A program made the translations under genes and the position numbers. Positions 1 to 4,976 of a DNA stretch of 5,001 bases are shown here, one piece after another. Within the stretch, counting starts at the first letter, position 1. Each line of letters opens with the position of its first letter. The notes under the pieces are model-generated. The model was given only the letters and a program-made list of their open reading frames with translations. It had not been told where the DNA came from and did no database searches. The DNA comes from Chlorobiota bacterium (GTDB lineage: Bacteria; Bacteroidota; Bacteroidia; Bacteroidales; F082), in NCBI GenBank assembly GCA_030619415.1, contig JAUXBM010000155.1, positions 1 to 5,001 on the forward strand. Direction: 5' to 3'.

Positions 1-122
1 GATTGGTGGGTTTTGAAATGGGGGCGGAAGATAACATTGCTTTTTTTTGCTTTTTCAAGCATTTGATTGATATTATTTTCGACCCTGGACTTGTCAATAA
101 CCATTGTGGGTTTCTGGTACAT
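1..122 (-). CDS. D-threonine aldolase/D-serine dehydratase family PLP enzyme, N-terminal part (runs off the left edge)
   Basis: Reading the minus strand from ATG at 122 gives 40 uninterrupted codons to the window edge. The protein begins MYQKPTMVIDKSRVENNI and reaches FRPHFKTHQ. A short strand with a KPxxxID start, then RVxxNIxxM, then RPHxKTH is the N-terminal signature of fold-type III (alanine racemase-like barrel) enzymes of the D-threonine aldolase/D-serine dehydratase family. The lysine of HFKTH (residue 37) is the expected Schiff-base residue for pyridoxal phosphate. Such enzymes cleave or dehydrate beta-hydroxy D-amino acids in the cytoplasm; the exact substrate cannot be told from this fragment. 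An in-frame ATG at 134 (adding MRTN) is possible, but it falls where the transcript would begin if the box at 140-147 is the promoter, so 122 is preferred. About 90% of the gene lies outside the window. Confidence 0.8.
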   Translation of the reverse strand, partial: MYQKPTMVIDKSRVENNINQMLEKAKKSNVIFRPHFKTHQ

Positions 123-139
123 GTTTGTTCTCATTAAAA

Positions 140-147
140 CAAATGTA
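140..147 (-). promoter_or_regulatory. Putative Bacteroidota -7 box for the minus-strand PLP-enzyme gene
   Basis: On the minus strand the sequence reads TACATTTG, a match to the Bacteroidota -7 consensus TAnnTTTG. It lies 17 bases before the ATG at 122, so transcription would begin around 133 with a very short leader. I see no TTG at the expected -33 distance, so this is a one-box prediction. Confidence 0.4.
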
Positions 148-169
148 CTTCAATAACGTTTTGATTTTA

Positions 170-177
170 TATATTTG
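170..177 (+). promoter_or_regulatory. Putative Bacteroidota -7 box for the GldN-like lipoprotein gene
   Basis: TATATTTG matches TAnnTTTG and ends 14 bases before the ATG at 192, predicting a short leader of about 8 bases. No -33 TTG is present at 17-23 bases upstream. Together with the minus-strand box at 140-147 it makes the 69-base gap at 123-191 a divergent promoter region. Confidence 0.4.
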
Positions 178-191
178 AAAAAACCCTAGCA

Positions 192-746
192 ATGATGAAA
201 ACACAAATCCTGTTTCTGTTGGCAGCAATTTTATTGATTGGCTCTTCATGCCAGCCATCCAAAAAGGAAATCATCGCAAATAAAATTCAATACGATGACA
301 ACATCAAAAGCCCCAATCCTGATTACGATTGGTGGATACAAAATCTTCCGGGACCCCAGCGCGAAAAACTGGTCGACATAATTATCGATGGAGCTGTTTC
401 GGGCAAGTTCAAAGCATTCGATTATTTTTACGCTCCACTTACTAAATTTGAAGTGGCTTCAATTTTGTCCGACACATCTTACTACACTTTCATTGATGAA
501 GAGCCCCCGTATGCGGAGCGGGATACAATGGTCGTTTACAACATCAGCAAAGAAGATATTTTGAAAATCAGGTTTCTGGAAGAATGGCAAATTGATCCCG
601 ATAACCTATCGATGGAAAAAAAAGTGTTGGGGGTGGCTCCCATTGCAAGAAGATTTGATATAACCGGAACTGAACGCTGGCAACCTTTATTCTGGATATT
701 TGTGGATGAGCAATTTATCAAAGAGTTGGAAAGTGAGAAGAAGTAG
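192..746 (+). CDS. Predicted lipoprotein with a GldN-like C-terminal region
   Basis: The 184-residue product starts with a lipoprotein signal peptide: a lysine, a hydrophobic stretch at residues 5-16, then IGSSC with the modified cysteine at 20. The residues after the cysteine (QPSKKE) do not form the acidic surface-export signal of Bacteroidota lipoproteins, so a periplasm-facing location is more likely. Residues 82-92 (PLTKFEVASIL), 124-150 (I-R-F-x-E-E-W-x-I-D, then M-E-K-K-V-L-G-V-A-P) and 161-170 (ERWQPLFWIF) follow the order and wording of GldN: 'PLTxEEV', 'IKEDWxFDxxxSxMxVRIxGIxP', 'PLFWxYFP'. GldN is a periplasmic component of the type IX secretion/gliding machine. This protein is shorter than GldN, is lipid-anchored, and lacks its C-terminal tail and the gldKLM neighbours. 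It is therefore probably a GldN-domain relative of unknown role, not GldN itself. Tandem ATG codons at 192 and 195 leave the start uncertain by one residue. The similarity is recalled, not computed. Confidence 0.8.
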   Translation: MMKTQILFLLAAILLIGSSCQPSKKEIIANKIQYDDNIKSPNPDYDWWIQNLPGPQREKLVDIIIDGAVSGKFKAFDYFYAPLTKFEVASILSDTSYYTFIDEEPPYAERDTMVVYNISKEDILKIRFLEEWQIDPDNLSMEKKVLGVAPIARRFDITGTERWQPLFWIFVDEQFIKELESEKK

Positions 747-762
747 TTAGGAGATTTAATGA

Positions 763-794
763 GAGAATAGGAGAATAGGAGAATGGGAGAATGG
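763..794. repeat. Four tandem 8-bp repeats (GAGAATAG/GAGAATGG)
   Basis: Two copies of GAGAATAG (763-778) are followed by two of GAGAATGG (779-794), with a degenerate continuation GGAAATGA at 795-802. They begin 17 bases after the lipoprotein stop codon. Purine-rich, polymerase-slippage-prone tracts of this kind may vary in copy number between strains. The tract lies outside any gene, so length change would not affect a protein. Confidence 0.85.
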
Positions 795-887
795 GGAAAT
801 GAACGAATGCGTTAATTAAGCAGAAGAATTAAATAAACTTCACGCGAACATTCAATCATTAAAGCATTCAATCATTAAATCATTTCC
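795..887. repeat. Intergenic repeat block with direct and imperfect inverted repeats
   Basis: The 15-mer CATTCAATCATTAAA occurs at 849-863 and again at 865-879, and a third copy appears to begin at 881 (CATTTCC). The block also has inverted-repeat relations: GGAAATGA (795-802) pairs with TCATTTCC (880-887), GAATGC (805-810) with GCATTC (864-869), and TTAATT (812-817) with AATTAA (827-832). The whole looks like an imperfect palindrome built of GAATG/CATTC steps. I have the impression that such GAATG/CATTC-rich spacers recur in Bacteroidota genomes, but this is memory only. No gene, and no TAnnTTTG promoter box for the downstream cupin gene, is visible in 747-920. Confidence 0.65.
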
Positions 888-920
888 AAAGAAAGATAAT
901 ATTCAATTAAAACAGGACAA

Positions 921-1271
921 ATGAAAACAATATCACTCAACGAAGTAGCCAAAAAGAAGGTGAATATGGAAGGGGCTGAAAAAGCCTGGAAACAAATGCC
1001 AATCTCCAGTGCTGACGGAGCGCCGGTTTACTCTTACCGTGTTTTCACGATCGATCCGGGAGGATTTACACCTTATCACCAACATCCTTACGAACATATG
1101 AACTATGTCATTGAGGGGGAAGGTGCCCTGGTGGATTTGGATGGAAATGAAAAACCCTTAAAAGGCGGTGATTTTGCATTAGTCGATCCCAGCGAAAAAC
1201 ACCAATACCGAAATAAATCAACTGATAAGCCTTTTGTGATGATTTGCGGGGTGCCTAAAGAATTTGAATAG
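921..1271 (+). CDS. Single-domain cupin protein with a four-histidine metal site
   Basis: The 116-residue protein is one small beta-barrel cupin of typical length. Cupin motif 1 lies at residues 47-68 (P-G-G-x-x-P-Y-H-Q-H-P-Y-E-H, then Y-V-I-E-G-E-G) and motif 2 at 82-98 (G-G-D, then P, then H94 and N98). Likely metal ligands are H53, H55, H59 and H94. The HxHPxEH spacing resembles the manganese cupin TM1287 of Thermotoga, as I recall it, where four histidines bind the metal. No fused DNA-binding or second domain is present, so the substrate cannot be predicted; small cupins of this type include isomerases, dioxygenases and binding proteins of unknown role. An AGGA at 914-917 is only three bases from the ATG, too close for a normal Shine-Dalgarno site. 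The gene sits alone between a repeat-filled spacer and a convergent channel gene, and is probably cytoplasmic, having no signal peptide. Confidence 0.88.
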   Translation: MKTISLNEVAKKKVNMEGAEKAWKQMPISSADGAPVYSYRVFTIDPGGFTPYHQHPYEHMNYVIEGEGALVDLDGNEKPLKGGDFALVDPSEKHQYRNKSTDKPFVMICGVPKEFE

Positions 1272-1273
1272 TA

Positions 1274-1933
1274 TTAATCTTTCATGTCATCAGGCGTCTT
1301 CTGGCCAATGTATTTTCCGACAAGCATGGCGATGATCATGGTGAGGTATAACTGCCCGGCTACACTGAAGAATATCGAAATGGAGCGAGCCAACGAATCT
1401 TTAGGCGTGATATCACCATAGCCAAGAGTCGTCATGGTTACGAAACTATAATAAATAAAATCGGCATGTGAATTTAATATTTCACCCGGTGGATTGTAAG
1501 CATCGTGGTTGGCGGTGTAAACCAAGGAGAAAACCAGTGAAGCAGCAATGCCCAACAACAAATAAACATTAATTGATTCCAGAAATTCCAGTGCACCTAC
1601 TTCTTTGCTTGATGCAACCCTGATAACCAGGTAAACAATGATGTAAAAGAAAAATATTGCAGAGGCAATTATGGAAACCTCTGAAAGGAAGCGTAAATCA
1701 AAAAATTCGGAAACCCAGGTCAAAATCACCATAATCAGCGGTAGGTACAAAAACTTGGCCCTTGTGTCATTTACAGATAAAGTAGAAAAAAAGAATATCA
1801 GGGTCAATACAGCAAAATAAACATAGTTTAGGTGATCAAAAAAATTTTCGAATAAGCCGATCAAGAAGACATAGATAAAGGATAAAATAAACAATACCAG
1901 GTTATGACGCGAGCGCTTGTTAAATTGTTTCAT
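1274..1933 (-). CDS. Six-transmembrane potassium channel (Ion_trans_2 type pore)
   Basis: The 219-residue protein has hydrophobic segments at about 11-29, 34-53, 60-78, 84-105, 119-140 and 182-206. A re-entrant pore loop lies between the last two. The loop carries the potassium selectivity filter T169-L-G-Y-G-D174 inside TMTTLGYGDITP, which identifies a K+-selective pore of the Ion_trans_2 class in the inner membrane. The fourth segment lacks the regularly spaced arginines of a voltage sensor, so voltage gating is unlikely. The tail after the last helix is only about 13 residues, with no RCK/TrkA or cyclic-nucleotide-binding domain. Gating is therefore unexplained; a separate regulatory subunit is possible but not visible here. 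The start ATG at 1933-1931 is supported by a promoter 26 bases upstream. Its stop lies two bases from the cupin stop, in convergent orientation, leaving no room for a conventional terminator between them. Confidence 0.93.
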   Translation of the reverse strand: MKQFNKRSRHNLVLFILSFIYVFLIGLFENFFDHLNYVYFAVLTLIFFFSTLSVNDTRAKFLYLPLIMVILTWVSEFFDLRFLSEVSIIASAIFFFYIIVYLVIRVASSKEVGALEFLESINVYLLLGIAASLVFSLVYTANHDAYNPPGEILNSHADFIYYSFVTMTTLGYGDITPKDSLARSISIFFSVAGQLYLTMIIAMLVGKYIGQKTPDDMKD

Positions 1934-1958
1934 GCTAATTGTGTGAACTATCCAATAT

Positions 1959-1991
1959 CAAAATTACTAAATGAAACGTATCCCATATCAA
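1959..1991 (-). promoter_or_regulatory. Bacteroidota-type promoter for the potassium channel gene
   Basis: On the minus strand TTG (1991-1989) is followed after 22 bases by TAATTTTG (1966-1959), fitting the Bacteroidota pattern TTG-N17-23-TAnnTTTG. Initiation would fall near 1952, giving a leader of about 19 bases before the ATG at 1933. Confidence 0.5.
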
Positions 1992-2008
1992 CCAAATCTA
2001 AAACTTTC

Positions 2009-2016
2009 TATATTTG
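2009..2016 (+). promoter_or_regulatory. Putative Bacteroidota -7 box for the peptidase/methyltransferase operon
   Basis: TATATTTG matches TAnnTTTG and lies 27 bases before the TTG start at 2044, predicting a leader of about 20 bases. A -33 TTG is not apparent at the right spacing. It sits back to back with the channel promoter in the 110-base gap between the divergent genes. Confidence 0.4.
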
Positions 2017-2043
2017 AACACTAAATAATTGAAATACTGACTT

Positions 2044-3273
2044 TTGGCTTATCAATATTACATATTAGAGAACGGTATTAAGATCATCCACAGGCGGGTG
2101 AGCGGAAATGTTTCTCACTGTGGGCTGATGGTAAATACCGGTTCGAGGGATGAGCTGGAGAATGAAAGTGGAATGGCCCACTTTATCGAACACATGATAT
2201 TTAAAGGAACCAAAAAAAGAAAAGCCTATCATGTGCTTAGCCGGATTGAAAATATAGGCGGCGACCTCAATGCATTCACCACCAAGGAAGAAACTTGTAT
2301 TTATGCCTCTTTTCTTAGCCCTTATTACCAGCAGTCGCTTGAACTGTTTGCCGATGTAGCTTTTAGTTCGACTTTTCCACAAAAAGAAATTGCCAAAGAA
2401 AAAGATGTGATCATTGATGAGATCAACTCATACAATGACAGTCCTGCCGAAATGATTTATGACGACTTTGAAGACCTCATATTCAGAAACCATCCTTTAG
2501 GCAGAAACATCCTTGGCAACATTGAAAGTGTAAAAAAGATCAGGCGCAACGACATTTTCCGTTTCGTAAAAAACAATTACAGCACCCGACAGATGGTTAT
2601 TGCTTCTGTTGGAAATATTGAATTTCGAAAACTTATTAAGTATGTTCAGAAATATTACGGACACATTAAAAACTCGGCCCGGGTTCACGAGCGAAAAGAA
2701 TTTTCGAATTATGCCAGTCTCCACCTTTCAGAAAAAAAAGATTCCTACCTGACGCATGCTTTGCTGGGCAACATTGGCTATGCACGCTCCCATCCGCAAA
2801 GACTTGCCCTGGCTTTGGTTACAAACTTGTTGGGAGGCCCGGCACTCAATTCAAGGTTGAATCTTACCATCCGCGAAAAATACGGCCTGGCTTATACCAT
2901 CGAAGCATCCTACCAGCCTTACTCCGATACCGGCTTATTTTCAATCTACATCGGCTCTGATAAAAACCACATCGACAGGAGCATAAAACTGGCTTTTAGA
3001 GAATTGAAAAAGCTTAGGGATAAACGATTGGGTAGCGTACAATTGCACAGGGCAAAAAAGCAGGTTATTGGTCAGTTGGCCATTGGTTTCGAATCGAGGT
3101 TGAGCGAGATGCTTGGTATTGCCAAAAACCATCTTCACGAATCAGCGGTAAAATCATTGGATCAGATCATTCAGGAAATTGAGGCGATAGGGGCCGGCGA
3201 AATGCTGGAAGTGAGCAACGAAATTTTCACAGCGTACAATATGAGTTCTTTAATTTATACAGCAAGGGAATGA
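2044..3273 (+). CDS. M16 family (insulinase/pitrilysin-like) zinc metallopeptidase, single-chain M16B type
   Basis: The 409-residue protein is the usual size for one M16B subunit, with an N-terminal catalytic half (about 5-165) and a C-terminal M16_C half (about 175-360). The inverted zinc motif HxxEH is HFIEH at residues 46-50: H46 and H50 bind zinc and E49 is the catalytic base. The distal zinc ligand is E126 in IIDEINSYNDSP, at the family spacing of about 76 residues. The C-terminal half carries the substrate-orienting pair R277 and Y284 in IREKYGLAY, so the protein looks fully active as a homodimer. No signal peptide is seen, which suggests a cytoplasmic oligopeptidase or processing role. 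The start is TTG at 2044: an in-frame TGA lies directly upstream at 2038-2040, and the next ATG (about 2128) would remove the conserved N-terminal strand (YILENGIKIIHRR). Its stop overlaps the methyltransferase start as ATGA. Confidence 0.94.
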   Translation: MAYQYYILENGIKIIHRRVSGNVSHCGLMVNTGSRDELENESGMAHFIEHMIFKGTKKRKAYHVLSRIENIGGDLNAFTTKEETCIYASFLSPYYQQSLELFADVAFSSTFPQKEIAKEKDVIIDEINSYNDSPAEMIYDDFEDLIFRNHPLGRNILGNIESVKKIRRNDIFRFVKNNYSTRQMVIASVGNIEFRKLIKYVQKYYGHIKNSARVHERKEFSNYASLHLSEKKDSYLTHALLGNIGYARSHPQRLALALVTNLLGGPALNSRLNLTIREKYGLAYTIEASYQPYSDTGLFSIYIGSDKNHIDRSIKLAFRELKKLRDKRLGSVQLHRAKKQVIGQLAIGFESRLSEMLGIAKNHLHESAVKSLDQIIQEIEAIGAGEMLEVSNEIFTAYNMSSLIYTARE

Positions 3274-3911
3274 AAATAATTAATGAGCATGTGGAGCATT
3301 ATGTTGAGCAACATACATCGCCGGAAAGCGAGCTGATGAAAAACCTCAACAGGGATACGAACCTCAGGACTTTTTATCCCACAATGCTCTCGGGGCAGGT
3401 GCAAGGCAAATTTTTAGAGATGGTGAGCCGGATGATTAAACCGGATAGAATACTTGAAATCGGGACATTTACCGGGTATTCAGCAATTGCTATGGCTGGC
3501 GGCCTGACCGAAAAAGGCAAGCTCATCACCATTGAGGTGAATGAAGAACTGGAGGATTTTATTGCCGACTATTTTAAAAAATCAGGCTATTCTGATAAAA
3601 TCGAGTTGTTGATTGGAGATGCTCTGGAGATCGTTCCAAAATTGAATGATCGTTTTGACCTTGTCTTTATCGATGCCGATAAAGAACAATATGTTGATTA
3701 TTATGAAGCGGTTTTACCCCTGCTTAAAAAAGGTGGTTTTATTTTGGCCGACAATGTGATCTGGAGCGGGAAAGTATTGGAGGATGATGCAAAATCGGAC
3801 AAAGAAACCATGGGCATTAAAGCCTTCAACACCCACATTAAAAACGACAACAGGGTTGAGCAGGTGATGCTTTCCATTCGGGATGGGTTGATGTTGGTCA
3901 GGAAGGTTTGA
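3270..3911 (+). CDS. Class I SAM-dependent O-methyltransferase (family 3, CCoAOMT/YrrM-like)
   Basis: The 213-residue length is typical of the caffeoyl-CoA/catechol O-methyltransferase-like family. SAM motif I is LEIGTFTGYSA (residues 62-72), and E89 follows in ITIEVNEE as the ribose-binding acid. GDALE (116-120) provides adenine contacts. The metal and catalytic aspartates are D135 in FIDADKEQY and D161-N162 in ADNVIWSGKV. Together these predict Mg2+-dependent methyl transfer to a hydroxyl, probably a catechol-like group. Bacterial members act on varied small molecules, and some family relatives methylate RNA, so the substrate is open. The ATG overlaps the M16 peptidase stop by four bases, implying translational coupling in one operon. 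From memory, this pair is commonly followed by rbfA in Bacteroidota; here it is followed by a Bro pseudogene instead. No terminator hairpin is evident after the stop. Confidence 0.93.
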   Translation: MKIINEHVEHYVEQHTSPESELMKNLNRDTNLRTFYPTMLSGQVQGKFLEMVSRMIKPDRILEIGTFTGYSAIAMAGGLTEKGKLITIEVNEELEDFIADYFKKSGYSDKIELLIGDALEIVPKLNDRFDLVFIDADKEQYVDYYEAVLPLLKKGGFILADNVIWSGKVLEDDAKSDKETMGIKAFNTHIKNDNRVEQVMLSIRDGLMLVRKV

Positions 3912-3980
3912 GCAATTTGGTACAGAATCTACAACCAAAAGAAAACGATCAATTTTAAACAGTAACTGGGTGTTATTCGG

Positions 3981-3988
3981 TATCTTTG
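3981..3988 (+). promoter_or_regulatory. Isolated TAnnTTTG box upstream of the Bro pseudogene
   Basis: TATCTTTG matches the -7 consensus but lacks a -33 TTG. It lies more than 100 bases before the favoured start at 4095. It may be a chance match or a second promoter for the accessory patch. Confidence 0.2.
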
Positions 3989-4043
3989 GTAGGCATGTAA
4001 CGAGTTGGTATTCATTGTGAAAATCCGTTTCCTAAACTAATTA

Positions 4044-4071
4044 TTGAGCAAAAAAAGATTGACTAATTTTG
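4044..4071 (+). promoter_or_regulatory. Bacteroidota promoter for the Bro-N gene, overlapping an apparent TTG start
   Basis: TTG at 4044-4046 is followed after 17 bases by TAATTTTG at 4064-4071, a full TTG-N17-TAnnTTTG match. Initiation would fall near 4078, leaving a leader of about 17 bases before ATG 4095. The TTG codon that would give a longer N-terminus is therefore better read as the -33 element, and 4095 as the real start. Confidence 0.5.
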
Positions 4072-4094
4072 AGGTTGACTTTTCGAAAAAAGAT

Positions 4095-4770
4095 ATGACA
4101 AAAGAAAATGCAATAAAATTATTTCAGGACCAACGAGTTCGAGTTCACTGGAACGATGAAAATGAAAAATGGTATTTCTCCATTATTGATGTCATTGGAG
4201 TTCTAACTGAAAGTGAAAACCCTAGAAAATATTGGAGTGTTTTGAAAACCAGACTGAAAAAAGAAGGAAGTGAAGTGGCTACAAATTGTAGCCGTTTGAA
4301 ATTATTAGCAATTGATGGCAAAATGCGACTAACTGACGTCGCTGACACGGAGCGGTTATTACGACTAATACAATCAATCCCTTCACCAAAACAGAACCTT
4401 TTAAAGTATGGTTAGCTAAAGTAGGCTATGAAAGAATCGAAGAAACAGAGGATCCAGAACTTGCATTTGACCGTGCAATGGAAACATATCTAAAGAAAGG
4501 ATATTCGAAAAATTGGATAAACCAACGACTGAAAAGTATTGAAGTCCGAAAAGAACTAACAGACGAATGGGAATTACGTGGTGTAAAAAAAGGATTGGAA
4601 TATGCAATTCTTACCAATGAAATCACAAAAGCATGGTCAGGATTTAACACTAAGGAATACAAGAAATTTAAAAAATTGAAGAGAAAACAGGTAAAAAAGT
4701 AACTTCCTCAATGAATGCAAAAGAATTAGGAAAAACACAAGATTCCAACATCAAAAATATTGAGGAATAA
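4095..4770 (+). pseudogene. Bro-N domain (phage antirepressor/DinD-like) protein, broken by a one-base loss and an internal deletion
   Basis: Three remnants in different frames line up with a protein family of roughly 280 residues that I know from Bacteroides relatives. Remnant 1 (4095-4391) is the Bro-N domain, from MTKENAIKLF through WYFSIIDVIGVLTES and NPRKYW to LIQSIPSPK. There the family continues AEPFKxWLA, but the frame instead stops at 4413-4415. One missing base between 4391 and 4392 (expected GCA for alanine) restores EPFKVWLAKVGYERIEE. Remnant 2 (4394-4702) carries ELAFDRAMETY, NWINQRLKSIE and ITKAWSGFNTKEYKKFKKLK, then ends in an abnormal tail at TAA 4700-4702. Remnant 3 (about 4675-4770, third frame) reads IEEKTGKKVTSSMNAKEL and ends at TAA 4768-4770; this is the family's C-terminus. 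The roughly 50-65 residues that normally lie between remnants 2 and 3 are missing. Bro-N proteins are DNA-binding regulators often carried by phages and mobile elements. The N-terminal remnant could still be made as a domain of about 106 residues. Confidence 0.85.
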
Positions 4771-4906
4771 ACAACGAAATGCCAACAATGTATATAAAAA
4801 ATAAGCGGGATAATAGTAGCATCAAGGTTTGTAGCTAATTTGAATTTTCTTGCAAACAGGAAAGTTCATGCTCCGAAATCGCTTACTTTTCATAGTGTGC
4901 CGAGAA

Positions 4907-4934
4907 GCAATGAACGGCAATAAATATTCATTGC
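4907..4934. repeat. Stem-loop with 8-bp perfect arms
   Basis: GCAATGAA (4907-4914) and TTCATTGC (4927-4934) are exact reverse complements separated by 12 bases. No U-tract follows on either strand, so it is not a typical intrinsic terminator. It lies 22 bases before the larger palindrome and may be part of the same repeat element. Confidence 0.5.
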
Positions 4935-4956
4935 ATGCTGTAATTGAGATGGTGGA

Positions 4957-4976
4957 AATCCGTCAGCTGACGGATT
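4957..4976. repeat. Perfect 20-bp palindrome of REP type
   Basis: AATCCGTCAGCTGACGGATT is identical to its own reverse complement. Outside it, GGTGGA on the left and GACCCACC on the right extend the dyad imperfectly. It lacks a following T-run and a central loop, arguing against a simple terminator. It could be a repetitive extragenic palindrome, of the kind mobilised by IS200-like (RAYT) transposases, or a dimeric regulator site. I believe TCCGTCAGCTGACGGA cores recur in Bacteroidota genomes, but that is memory, not a search. Confidence 0.7.

Larger units (their letters stand above)
4004..4786. mobile_element. Possible accessory cassette carrying the Bro pseudogene, bounded by a weak inverted repeat
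   Basis: GTTGGTATTCATTGT at 4004-4018 is similar, in inverted orientation, to 4771-4786, whose reverse complement is GTTGGCATTTCGTTGT (two mismatches and one gap). These lie about 90 bases before the Bro start and immediately after its last codon. A TATATAAAAAATAAGCGGG stretch follows the right copy; I recall similar tails after accessory genes in Bacteroidota, but cannot check it. No integrase, transposase or canonical attC core (RYYYAAC/GTTRRRY) is visible. The idea that the gene moved as a unit is therefore inference. Confidence 0.22.

Noticed and set aside
763..879. A CRISPR array
   Set aside because: The units are 8 and 15-16 bp with no unique spacers of constant length and no cas genes nearby.
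2065..2382. A 105-codon minus-strand ORF, with others at 2497-2724 and 2941-3138
   Set aside because: They lie antisense inside the M16 peptidase gene, whose zinc and substrate motifs prove the plus strand; their products show no recognisable domain.
3714..3938. A minus-strand ORF over the methyltransferase 3' end
   Set aside because: It is a shadow of the methyltransferase, which carries conserved D161-N162 and the family C-terminus on the plus strand.
4004..4010. GTTGGTA as an integron core site (GTTRRRY), with TGCCAAC at 4780-4786 as its partner
   Set aside because: Neither fits the consensus exactly (GTTRRRY, RYYYAAC), and no integrase or full attC fold is visible.
4416..4662. Minus-strand ORFs over the Bro pseudogene
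   Set aside because: Low-complexity, serine/phenylalanine-rich products opposite conserved Bro family sequence.
4478..4702. An apparent stand-alone 74-residue ORF starting METYLKKGYSKNWINQRLKS
   Set aside because: It is the in-frame continuation of the Bro family protein after the lost base; the same frame is open from 4394 and reads as family sequence before this ATG.
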